DNA from: Salvator merianae
Lineage: Eukaryota > Chordata > Lepidosauria > Squamata > Teiidae
DNA length: 64,000 nt
Assembly (NCBI GenBank): GCA_003586115.2
Contig: QVOM02000101.1
Location: 27,381,376 to 27,445,375, forward strand
Direction of reading: 5' to 3'
In this document: positions 1-10,702 of the stretch, piece by piece
How positions within the stretch are numbered: the first letter of the stretch is position 1
Layout: each line of letters opens with the position of its first letter
The notes under the pieces: model-generated
Databases searched by the model: none
The model's input: only the letters and a program-made list of their open reading frames with translations
What the model was told of the DNA's origin: nothing
Position numbers and translations under genes: made by a program

Positions 1-2404
1 ACTCGACTCTCCCCAACAGGAAGCTGGGCCTGAGCCTGATGCTGGATTGTTTTCCTCAGCAGAGGCGCATAGCTCCCTCCTTCATGCTGAGGAATTGCAG
101 GTTCCTCCAGCAAGGGAAGAGGGGGTGGTGGTGGAGACAGCTCCAGCTGCCATGGCAGCTGGGCCTCCCCCACCTGTCCTGGGTTCCAGTGCGACCTAGC
201 AGACCGAGACCAAGGAGGAGCGGGAGCCTCACCCTGGTCCTTCTCGGCCCTGGGCTTGGGGGGGGGGATGGTTCTGGTCCCCAGGAGGAGCCAGCAGCAG
301 CAGAACCATCTCCACCAGTGAAGCGGGCATGTCATGTTAGCCCGGAGGGCAGCGTAGTGTGGAATCAGTTTGAGCTCTGCCCTGATGCTCCAACCTACAC
401 TGCCTGCAAGCACTGCAAGGCACGGGTCAGCAGGGGGCAGAATGTCCGGCGTCTTGGCACTACCGCATTGTGGAGCCATCTGAGGACTCGGCACCCTACC
501 GTTCTGCCCCCTGATGACAGCAGTTGGCCGCACGTGCCTGGGAGTATCAGTGCTGTGTCAGCCACCCGGCAGACACAGCTACCCGAGCAGTGGTTGCAGA
601 AGGCTGGGGGCTCCTGGGCTGATCGCTGAGGTAGATCTCGTTTGACTTGGCTCATTGCGGAGATGATCGCCCTCGACAATCAGCCACTGGCCGTAGTGGA
701 GAACATCGGCTTCCGCTGGCTGATCCAGGAGCTCGCCCCAGACTACAAAATACCCTCATGCACCACGTTCAGCAGGAGCATGATGCCCACCCTGTACGAG
801 TCGTGCAAGGAGGTAGTGCAGGTAAGGAGGGCACACACTGCCATCCATCCCTGCCCAGTCGTGCATTTCACTGCCGATCTGTGGACCAGCAGCACAGGAA
901 TGCATGGCTCCTTCCTCTCCCTCACTGCGCACTGGTGGGGGGAGGAGAGAGAGGGTGGTGTTTCGGCCAGTGCTGCTGCGCCTTCTCAAGCTCCCTCACA
1001 GGCAGTTAAGCCCCTTTGGGCCTTGCTGCTTGTGGAGGAGTTTGACACGAGCCACACTGCTGAACACCTGTCTGAGGCCATGGAGCGTCAGGTGAATGGT
1101 TGGTTGAGCCATGAACTGACCCTTTGCCATGGCTTCATGGTCATGGACAATGGTAGAAACATAGTTAAGGCAGCCGGCCTTAATGAGCGTCACCTGTATG
1201 TCTCACACTCTCCACCTGGTCATGAGGGATGCTCTTGGACTTCCTGGGCCTGCATCCAGGACTGTGGGCCCCGCTGCAGCTTCCGCCACCGCATCTATGG
1301 GAGCCCTTGTGGAGAAGTGCCACAGGATGGCTTCCCATTTGCACAGGAGTGTAAGCATGCAGAGGCTGCTCAGAGAGGCCCAGAGGGAGCGGCAGCTGCT
1401 GGAACATCAGATCCCCACTGATGTTCCCACCCGGTGGAACTCCACCTACCTACTGCTCCAGCGCCTGCTAGAGCAGGAGCCAGCCCTTCACACTCTTGCG
1501 ATGAGGCATAACGTGGAGGCGTGCAGTCTCTCCCCAGAGGACTGGTGCACCATCACGGATGCTGTCAAGGTTCTCCGGTTCTTCGATCAACTGACGAGGA
1601 CATTGAGTTCTGAGACAGCACTGCTGAGTGTTGCGCTGACAAGCGTGATTGCCTTGAGCAAGTGCCTTGCTGGGCTTTGGCCGCAGCTGAACACTGAGAC
1701 TGGCCGGGCCTTGGCGAGTCGGCTGCAGGCTGGGATTGAGAGGAGGCTGATTGAGCCCTTGCGTCAGAAGCCTGCCTCCATTTTGGTCAGCCTTCTGGAC
1801 CCAAGGGTTCGGGAGGGAGCTGTCCCAGAGGATCAACTCCCTCGGTGGAGAGATCACCTGGTCCAGGCAGTGAGGAGAGTCCAGACAGAGAGATTGGGGG
1901 GCCAGGCTGGGCACAGTGGAGGAGCGCCTGCTAGCAGTGCGTCCCCCGCTTCCAGTGGAGGAAGTTTCCCTGCTCCTAGTGGTAGCGGTCGGCCCAGCAG
2001 CGTGGTTTCGCAGGCAGGTCATAATGAGTGCCCGGACGACACACTGTCTGTCATTTTTTGGCATCACTGACCTTCCCACGAGACGGCAGAGGCCAACTTC
2101 CATTGATAGTGCTGAGCAGTCCATTCTGCAGTATCTTTCAGGGGAAGCAGCAGATGTGGACACGGTGCCATCCGAGTTTTGGGCGAAGCATCGCCAAATC
2201 TGGCCGGATTTGGAAGCTGTTGCCCCGAGGTACCTGTCAGCTCCACCGACATCTGTGCAGAGCGAGAGGGTGTTCTCCATGGCTGCTGACGTGTTGACAT
2301 CTCATCGCTCTCGCATGGGCGGCGCACTTGTGCAGCAGCTCGTCTTCCTAAAGGCCAACCTGCCCCTGCTGGGCTTTCCCGAGCTGCCTTTGGGGGATGA
2401 GTGA
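1..2404 (+). pseudogene. hAT transposase (BED finger, DDE core, hAT C-terminal dimerisation domain), decayed
   Basis: Cut-and-paste transposase of the hAT superfamily; its product would act in the nucleus on the element's terminal inverted repeats. A BED-type zinc finger is coded around 355-480 (CKHC pair followed by LRTRH). The catalytic-core signatures FTADLWTS (about 865) and MDNGRNIV (about 1140) and a C-terminal hATC block (about 2180-2380, with APPTSVQSERVFS) follow in the expected order. The reading frame is broken: an in-frame TAG near 200, a frame change in the G-run near 258-268, TGA at 627-629 with the same frame resuming on both sides, a frame change near 1190, and another near 1895 in a G-run. 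The acidic N-terminal stretch reads in frame from base 2, so the true start lies upstream of the window. Convergent with the Myb/SANT-like gene. Family certain; inactivity clear. Confidence 0.88.
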
Positions 2405-3480
2405 CCAGGCCATGGATCACTCCATCCCAACACTGCAGCACCATAGGCAGCCGGGACAAAAATGAGAAGAACTAGGTGGCCCAATAACCCCCAACAGGAC
2501 CAGAGGACTAATTAGGCACCAAACCAGCAGGAAACTGTAGATAAGGAGAGCCACAAAGTAAGGGGCAGAAACACAGTGTATTGAATAGTAGGGGAAGCAG
2601 AGTAGGGACTTTATTAAGGGGTAAAAAAGCCATTTGCTTTCTAACTTTTTATATTTCAGTTTGTGGGAGCAATCTCTTTCTCAGTGTCTGTGTCACGCTC
2701 AGGCACGTATGCACGCAGACATGCACGCACAAACACACATGCACCGTGACGCAAACTCAAACACACACACACACACACATACACACACACACCGAGGACG
2801 CCAGGCCAATGATGACATGGGTAGTAGGTACAGGTTACGCTCTGTGTCCCTGGGCCAGCAGAACCCATCAGGGTGCGCGCCCACGGCCAGTCTGAGGCCT
2901 TGTCCGAGGTGGAGAAAACACAACATCACCTCAATATGAAAAAGTCCCTCCCAGCCAGCCCTACCTGAGCAGAGGGGTATTTGAGACCCCGGGGACACCA
3001 TGAGGCTATCTAGTCCAACCCATCACATGTACAAACAAAGCCGTTCCCTCTTTTACTTGGGTACAGCTCATATCTCTTTTGGAGTTTAACTGAACTGGCA
3101 TGTGCAAAAAATTCCGTTGGCAAACTCTTCAACAGCTTGTAAGAGTTATATTTAAGCTGGAAGAACGTCTTTTCTTGGGAGTTTGTCAGTTCACCATCAC
3201 CATGTGTTACAATACATAACCTTCTACTGGCCGCTGTAATCTACAGCGGCATCCTCTTATTCTAGGTTGTCTCATGCCCAACTGGAGCTTGTACCAGGCC
3301 ACACATTTCCTATTTAGTTCTGCCATGGTCTGGTAAGGGGCAACCTAGAGGAAGCGGAAACCTACCCGAAATAGAGTACGATTTTGAAACGGAATGCATG
3401 CACTTAAAAGTTTACACTTCCCACCCAGACTTTCCAAAGGAATCAGGTACACAGAATCTGGATTAAGTAAGCAAAACAAT
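2405..3480. other. Spacer between the convergent hAT and Myb/SANT-like genes
   Basis: No coding sequence recognised. It holds a (CA)n microsatellite at about 2758-2793. The phrase CTATCTAGTCCAACCC near 3005 resembles the 3' tail of CR1-type LINEs, so part of 2990-3300 may be an old LINE scrap. Presumably the 3' UTRs of the two converging genes also lie here. Confidence 0.4.
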
Positions 3481-3486
3481 TTTATT
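3481..3486 (-). promoter_or_regulatory. Poly(A) signal for the Myb/SANT-like gene
   Basis: TTTATT on the + strand reads AATAAA on the - strand, about 450 bp beyond the stop codon of the - strand gene. The position suits the end of its last exon. Confidence 0.5.
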
Positions 3487-3931
3487 GGACTCAGGGATGG
3501 TCAGGTGGGGTATATGTACAAAGGGTTAGGGATAGGGATAGGTGGGGCAATGAACAGCAGAATTTTAAACATTAGTAAAACAAAACCTTATCAAATACAG
3601 AAAACTATTTACATGTGCGGCAGCAGTGCAGGCAGGCCAGGCAGGACTTCAGAACCTGCAGGGGGAAATAATTGCTGATCAGGCATCGTGCAGGTTTCCC
3701 AGGAAATTTGAGGGAAAGGGCACAACAGTCAAATTGAATTCCAGCAGTAGCTGCTGGCAGAGGAGCATAGGATGAACGGCTCCTCCAACCCCTCGAGGGC
3801 CCTGGAAGATAATGACTCGCCACGCATGCTGCCCATTCCAGGAACTTGCTGCAGCTGTTTGCCCTGCTGAACCCTATCCCGCTGTCTTCCCTACCAACGC
3901 GGTACTACTGCCTCTGGCCATAGGCCCTCAC

Positions 3932-5924
3932 TCACCTTGCGGGCCTCTCCGGGGGAGCCTGCCCCCGGAGAGCATCCCTCAGCTCCAGCACCGCATTGCC
4001 TATCATGTTTAGGCGGGCATCCATAGCCTCCACCTGCCCCTGCAGAACCTGCATTCCCCTTTCCACCGCAGAAGCCCTCGCGTTGCACTGCTGGTCTGTG
4101 GAAACATAAGAGGAGGAAATTAGGACCGATACACATCTGCCCAGATGCTCCACACATCCCCAGTCACGCAAAGGAGGCAAGGGCGCGCTTCGCCCTGCAC
4201 AGCAACACCAACGTGTGAACAGCAAAAAAACCAGGGATACTCACGGTGCGTGGCCATTGCCCTCTGCATCCGAGCATGGGACTCCAGGACCTCCTCGAGG
4301 CAGGTGGTCTGGGTCCCATGCTCCAGCTGGGCAGTCTGTGTGGCCGCATTGCAACAGGGAGGGCGGGGTAGTTGCTCCTCCTCCTCTGTGCAGATCAGCT
4401 GGGCACTTGTGGAGGGGGCTGAGCCCTCTGAGGATGGGCCTCCTGCTGGGCATCCTGTAAAGTGAGAGCAGAACAGGTGGCTCAGCAGCCAACAGGATGC
4501 AATGGGGATTGGTGCAAGAGGGATCTGCTGCCAGTAACACCAGTCCCCTAATGGCAGTGATGCAGGGTGGGCAGAAACGGCTGGGGAATAAGGGCCGGTG
4601 CAATACTCACTGCTTTCCTGTGTGTGTGGGGGGGATGCCGCTCCAGGCACACTAAGTGCTACAGCTGGGAAGAAGGAGAGAGGAAAGGAATATAACAACA
4701 TTTCAATTCAACAGCAAGATGTGTGTCACTGGAAGTGCACCTTCTGCCCTGATCAGCATTGGCAGCTGGGTAGGGCAGGGAGGGAACTGATGGAATGGAT
4801 CAATGAATCAGGCCCACTTCCCCATTTCGGACAGGCTTGCAGCCCGCCCGCCCGCCAAGGAAGCTAGCTGTATCCTGCTTCATGTAGCCCCCCTGCAAGC
4901 AAACTTACAGTGGACTCCCCTGCTGCTGCCCTCCATCGCAGGATCCTCCTACAGAAGGATGCCTGGTGGGTCAGCCTGTGGTGGGGCTGGGGCTCCTTCC
5001 AGCACTGCGGGTGGCTCTGCCCAGGAGGAGGATAGAGGAAAGAACCACAATGAACACCTGACGGCCTGACAATTCCCATTTTTCTCTGGGTTCACAAACC
5101 TCTACCTGTTTCCTGCTATTCCCTCATTCTTAGTAGTGTCCCTACCCCACAGCATCCCTTCCAACGGGCAACACCAACGTACCTTTTGCTGGCTGTGCAG
5201 CTGGCCGCTCCTCCTCCTGCTCTTCAGTGGGGCCAACTGCATAAGAAAGCGGTACCCACCCACCGTACTTGATGCCATCCAGCCATGTATGCGGCAGAAA
5301 TAAGGAGTTCATGTTTAATGTGTGGAGACCATCATGTGTTACAGCCAGCATTATGGTTCTATCTGTACCTCCCCCCTCCCCGCATAAGGTCCCAGTCAAA
5401 CAAATCAGCAGTTCCTTCCCACTGAAATCAAGAGTGCAAGCAGCTAACACTTATTATATCATTGCCCCAACTGCCAAGAGAGTGGCAGATGCGCACAAGT
5501 GGTCAGGCACATCTGGCAATCCATATTTATTTTAGGGGGCAGTGGGGGGGGGTTCAATGACAAGAAGGAACAACGTACCTGAAGTGGCCTTGTGGCGATG
5601 TCTCCAGTGGGGTTTTCCAGCAACCACCCAGAGCTGTTGGAGGAGGGGGTAGTGAGGTGGCCTCTTCTGGCACGGGGGAGAGCCATCATGGGCCTCCAGG
5701 GCTCTGTAGAAACCGGCCCTGAGCCCCTTAAACTTGAGCTGGCATTGCGCCACAGAGCACCTGAATCCCTGCACCTGCAGAACTCTCGATGCCTCTTAGA
5801 AGAGGCTTCGATTTTGCCTGCAGATGCAGGTCATCAGACGCTCTCGAGGCCCATTGGCTGCTAGCAGCGCCTCCAGCAGGGCCTCGATCTCTTCTGGCTG
5901 CCAATACACATAACGGGTTGCCAT
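3932..5924 (-). pseudogene. Six-exon Myb/SANT-like DNA-binding protein gene, two nonsense codons
   Basis: Coding exons (- strand): 5924-5579, 5236-5183, 5016-4909, 4664-4611, 4454-4245 and 4095-3932. Every junction has GT/AG ends and every intron is phase 1, giving 936 nt (311 codons plus TGA). Exon 1 starts MATRYVYWQPEEIEALLEAL and continues to SVAQCQLKFKGLRAGFYRAL and RPPHYPLLQQLW, the tryptophan-bearing trihelix pattern of Myb/SANT-like domains (MSANTD and Harbinger-associated proteins). Exons 2-4 are Pro/Glu-rich linkers. Exons 5-6 code a probable coiled coil ending before a short Pro/Arg tail. The frame is kept across all six exons except TAA at 5798-5796 (codon 43) and one TAG in exon 3. 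The likely role is sequence-specific DNA binding. The start is the first ATG before the conserved domain, in an AAAAATGG context. It lies inside the putative hAT element, but could be a separate insertion. Confidence 0.75.
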
Positions 5925-6639
5925 TTTTCCCTACGAGGTGACCATTAAATAGACCCCGCCCACTGCAGTTTTATTGGCCTGTGAAACCTGCTCTGGGATT
6001 GGCTGCCTAGGAGTACACTAGTGATTCGCCCTCTCCACGGCAGCTGGGGTCTTCTGACCTCCTTGCCCAACATGCCCTCTTATCAGTGGGTAAGCCCTGC
6101 CTGGGCAGGGACTTTCAAAAAGCTTTCCAAAAAAAAAAAGACTTTCACTGGCTCTCAAAGCTAGTAGTAAGTTACCTCATATGATCCCCGTTAGATGGCT
6201 CTCATGGTCTCGTGGGCTGAAGCCCGCTCCTTTCCCTTTTCTTCGTTTAGCAGGCAGCCAGCAGCAGCAACATTCTGATTGCCAATGGTTCATTCATTGC
6301 CTCATGACTTCATAGTAACCTCGGTTAATTTTTTTCCACAAGCGCCTCGCCTAGTCCTACTCATTGTACAAAGTGGGCGGGCTCAGTCAGTGATGGTCAA
6401 AGCAATTGCCTTCAGCTAAGCGAGTAATTTAGAAGACTGGAGGCAGCCGCGGGATGAAATAACTGAGAAAAGCAGCGAAATGACGCGTCGTCGTCTTGCA
6501 CTACGTTCCAAAAAGTACAACTATACCACCATCAAACAAATTTTATTAGCCATCTGAGTTTCTCATCCTCATGCGATGCGATCCAATGCGAGGCAGGCAA
6601 AGAGTTAAAAAATAACCCGTCTAAGTCTTTCCTACTGTG
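5925..6639. other. Upstream region of the Myb/SANT-like gene
   Basis: No ORF of interest. By position it holds the promoter and 5' UTR of the - strand gene. CpG dinucleotides are fairly frequent (for example the GACGCGTCGTCGTC stretch near 6482), unlike the AT-rich sequence beyond 6906. No TATA box that I would defend. Confidence 0.35.
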
Positions 6640-6905
6640 ATGCATTATAATTTCCAACCTCTAGAGGCAGAGTCTGGAGGCTGCGAAGCCACCGTGCTTC
6701 GTTGCTTCATTGTTTTCACTGCGAAAAAAAGATGAAAGCGGCCGTTTGCGGCGAGTGGCGAAGGTCCCGAAAATGAGCGAAAATGGTCAGGACTTTCGCC
6801 ATTCGGTTTCGCAATGGAGATGCCACTTCGCATTCGATGCGAAAGCCGCGAAGCAATGAAATTCGTACAAACTTTTGTTGCTTCGAATTTTCGTGCACAC
6901 TCCTA
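6640..6905. repeat. Right terminal and subterminal region of a TAGGG-type hAT element
   Basis: The sequence ends TTCGTGCACACTCCTA at 6905, the reverse complement of TAGGAGTGTGCACGAA. This matches the termini of the MITEs at 18031, 27768 and 30711. Subterminal motifs also recur in the same order when read inward: TTCGCATCGAATGCGAAG, then GGGACCTTCGC. The next 8 bases outside are GTGTTGTG, a predicted target duplication. No matching left end was found between 2405 and 6640, so the partner terminus is probably upstream of base 1. Confidence 0.7.
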
Positions 6906-7979
6906 GTGTTGTGGGCTGCACTACAATGGTGTCACTGTCACCATGAAAGCCTGCCTGTCTGGCTGTAAGGCCAGCTGGGACAGAAAGCTGACCTTAGGGA
7001 AGATAATGAAGAAGACAGATCAATGATGTTGTGTCTTTATCCCTCCCCTGCATATATCTTTCACTTATTTTTTTCTCCCACTTATTCCTAATAATATAGA
7101 CATGAGGAGAGAAATTGCAGCTATTTTTCAGTCTCCTTAAGTGGTTTAAATTCATGAAAATGCTGTTCAATACATCCCTAATCTAATGTGACTGGCATTT
7201 TCAAGACTGACACACATGATGTCATTTGCACCTATACTTTCAGCATGTACATCAGGTTAATCATCTGATCCTCTTAACATCAGGCCAGACAGGACGGCCA
7301 GACAAGACAGCCAGACATTCAGGCAGGCCTCTTAGAGTACCCACTTTCAAAATAGAAGACCAAGATCATTCTATTCTGCAGCATGAATCTGAAAAAAAGT
7401 ATATTGCATGGTTTCCTTATTTATTAGAGTGTCATTGTATTTATAAACCTTGATCTTCCTCCATTGATTTTGGAACAATTTTGAAAAGTCTTATTTTCAT
7501 ACTACTATGCTTATAATCCTTAGCCTTATTGATATGAGGGAAATACAACTTTCCCAAATTGTAAAACTGAAATGACTTTGGATGCAATTTTATGGTGGTT
7601 CTTCCATTCTTCCACACTTTCATTTTCTAAGTGTTTCATGATTAGAAGTTTCCTTGAACTCTGTTTTTGTAAATTTAATCAAGGTAGGGAGTGCTTAGTT
7701 AAGAATGAGCAGGAAAGACAATTGTTACTCCTTTTCAGATGAATTTTAGGAATATACACTCTGGATTTAAGATATGACAGACATCTCATAATACAGACTT
7801 TTCTTATGGATTTCTGAGCCCTTTTTCAAACTGCTATGCAGAAAGGTATGACTAAAAGGATTTTCTGCTACCAAGGGGTTTCCTTGATAGCAGAAAATGA
7901 CTCCCGCTTTATTGTTAGCTTGCGTTGGACATTTTTTTTTGGGGGGGGGGGCTTCCTTGGCAGCTCCATGGGAAACCTA
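6906..7979. other. Unassigned AT-rich sequence
   Basis: No gene or recognised repeat. A short run of CCAGACA-like repeats lies at about 7283-7325, and a T/G homopolymer pair at about 7931-7951. Confidence 0.3.
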
Positions 7980-8400
7980 GTTTCTTGGGTTACCAGGGTT
8001 CTCCAAACATCCCATTGCACCCTAACCTGTGTGAGAGAATGGCAGTCTATGAGAAATCCTTGTTTGTATATAGGGAGTGAACATCTTTCATGGGGTCAGA
8101 AGGTTCAGAATTGAAGTCTGTGGAAATCCTTTTTCTAGATGTAGGGAGTTGGCATGTTGTGTGACATTAGTTTGTTCAACACAACAGTTTGTGAAATATT
8201 CTTATCTGCATCTGAGTGTTTGGATCTTGCATTACATCTTTGCAGTATGTGGGGGGGGGGGGAAATCCTTGTCTGGAGTGTGCATAATAAGTTTTGCTGT
8301 AGGCATCTTGCCTGGCATCTATGTAGCAGAGGTTTCAGTCATGGCATTTGTGTGCATTGACATTTTACCCATGTAGATCCACTGTGGGTGGTTGTGCTAT
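7980..8400. repeat. Degenerate tandem repeat, period about 70 bp
   Basis: Phrases of the type GAAATCCTTGTNTG followed about 20 bp later by AGGGAGTNNNCAT recur near 8051, 8123, 8193 and 8261, spaced about 68-72 bp. The copies are strongly diverged, so this is a by-eye call. Confidence 0.45.
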
Positions 8401-8806
8401 GTCCCTTTCAAAGCAAGTTCATTTCCTCCATTTATTTGCAGTGGGAACCTTCTTCATTCAAGTCAATGTAATTTTGGACAGACTCAGTCAACCACAATGT
8501 AAGCTAATGGAGTTCTCAGCTACAGTTTCCCAACTCTTGATTCCCATTGAACTCTGTTCTCCTCGTAACATGCATTACCATCAAGTGGCATTTTCCCAGA
8601 ATAGAACCTTAGTATTACAGAAGAACCTACTGTACACATGAACTCCCATGAACTCTATCTATAGTTAAAACTATAAACAATATTTTAACCTTAAATAGAA
8701 ATTCAAACAAAAAGTATCATATTAGGTTAAAATGTTTCAAAAGGAAAACTTTTATTTTGGCATTGTCACGTAATTATTTCTGATAAATAAATAAATAAAA
8801 AATGAT

Positions 8807-9102
8807 TAGAGGCATGCACAAACATTTTGTGTGTGTGGTTCAAATTTAACTGAACAAGGGGTTGGTTTGGTTCAAATTTGAACTTTTTTCTTCAAATAGG
8901 AAGTTGTGTGGTTTGATTTGAACATCTCTAAACCTCAATCAAACAGTTTCTTTTCACTAGAATAGTTACAACACTCCCTTGTTTGGTTTGAATTCAAATT
9001 CTGTTTTAAAACAGGTGGGATGTTCAGTTACAACTAGAACTTTTCAAACACCCCTGCTTGATTTGAACTAGTTTGAACCCAAATCAATTTGGTAGATCTC
9101 TA
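8807..9102. mobile_element. hAT-like MITE, GTTTGG-rich subtype
   Basis: Begins TAGAGGCATGCACAAAC and ends GGTAGATCTCTA, degraded forms of the TAGGGATGTGCAC terminus. The interior has inverted copies of TTTGAACT / GTTTGGTTCAAA. No convincing target duplication, so old. Confidence 0.45.
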
Positions 9103-10702
9103 GAACTAATAGAATAACCCCTTTCCCCAAAAGGGGATAATATCATAAAACTAAAATGAAAAAACAATCTCTTTAAGTGACTAAAATAGCATCTTAACTG
9201 ATTCTGGAAGCGCCACCATACTGCGAAGATTCTTGCTGGGAAAAAAAAAAAAAAGTTCTGGCAAGCCTTGACTCCTGAAGGTCTTGCAGCAAAATCATAT
9301 TCATAGACTGCCAGACTCTAGAAAAATATATTCTCTGTATATGAGCTATATCCATATTATCCTCCATCCATTGATTACATTGGTCTTTCTTTTTCTTTTT
9401 CTTTTCCTTTGTTCCTTTTCCTTTTTTTCCCCCAAGAGTAAAAAACCTGTTATTTATATTTGAAAAAATAAACATTCAGTTTGAATTCACAAACTGGGCA
9501 ATACTTTCTTAAGATCTTGATAATTATTTGAGCTGTTTTATCACTGAATTGCTAAGGTAATTCAAGCCCATATATTGGAAATCTTTTTCTGCATCCTATC
9601 AACAAATAAGTTATGAGTGTATTACTTCTGGAGATTGATTCATGCACATATCGCTTCACATTTTCAGAAATTTGCTTCCTATAAGGCACAACTGGCAAGT
9701 ATTTAATTAATTGGAGATATAATAGTTTTTCTTAGGCAGCTTCCATATAACAATAGAAGCAGTGCAGTAAGTAAAGATCATTCCTGGAAAGTCTCTGCTT
9801 GACACACAGTCGATGACTCCAGCATCAGCATGCCTACTGCTGCTGGTCTCAGTGATCAGAACATCAAACTGAGGGAATTTTGTTTCTTGGTTCAATGCTT
9901 CTATCCAGGTTTTTTGTTTTTTTTTTCAGCAGAGCCACAGAAGTCAGTCATTATCCTGTGCTCTGCATAGCAAAACATTTTGTGAAATATGAGGTCTGAA
10001 CAGCATTGGAATAGAGAAAGAAAGGCAGTATTGTCAAAGTTGTTCCCATCACACTTTTGATATAGCACTCTAGCAAGTGTTCATGGTGAAATGGGTGCTC
10101 ACAGGGTACGCTACATAACATATCCTGTGCCCTAGGAGCACTCTTGTGCTCCCAGGATTAGAACTTCCTTCTTACAAGCAAATGAAGTATAGAAGTTAAT
10201 ATGCCTCACTCACATGAGAAGTCCATGGCTCCTACCACTAATATAAATAGCAAGAACCAGTGCAAATAAATCAGAAGATATAAAAATAAACAGCTAGTAA
10301 AGTGAATATCTAATCCAAAAGGAATTTATATCACTCACTCACTCACACATGCACACAATAAAATAAAAATGTTAAGATGAAAGTGGAAAGCACTGAGCAA
10401 AAAGTAGTGAGATTATACCCAGATGGCACATGACAAATAAAGTTCAGATTTCCCACTTGTTCTTTTTTTTCTATAAAATCCAAATCAAGCAAAAGAAGCC
10501 AAATATGAAAAGTATATTTCTTATTTCTACTGAGTTATCTGCAAATATTTCTGAATATTCTTCTTCTTCTTCTTCTTTTTTTTTTTTTTTTTTTTTTGCT
10601 GTAGAAAAGACCACAGGGCAATTTAGTAACTTTTATTTAAATTTAACTATTTCCCCAAACTCTCATTGAATTCTTGTATTTTTTTTTATTATTTTTTGTT
10701 CT
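9103..10702. other. Unassigned sequence with simple repeats
   Basis: No gene recognised. Contains an A-run near 9240, T/C-rich stretches at 9385-9430, a (CTCA)n-like stretch near 10331 and a (CTT)n/poly-T run at 10560-10598. Confidence 0.3.

Noticed and set aside
6006..6030. CTAGGAGTACACTAGTGATTCG as a possible left TIR of a short element ending at 6905
   Set aside because: It matches the TIR only over TAGGAGT, and the preceding 8 bases do not match GTGTTGTG.
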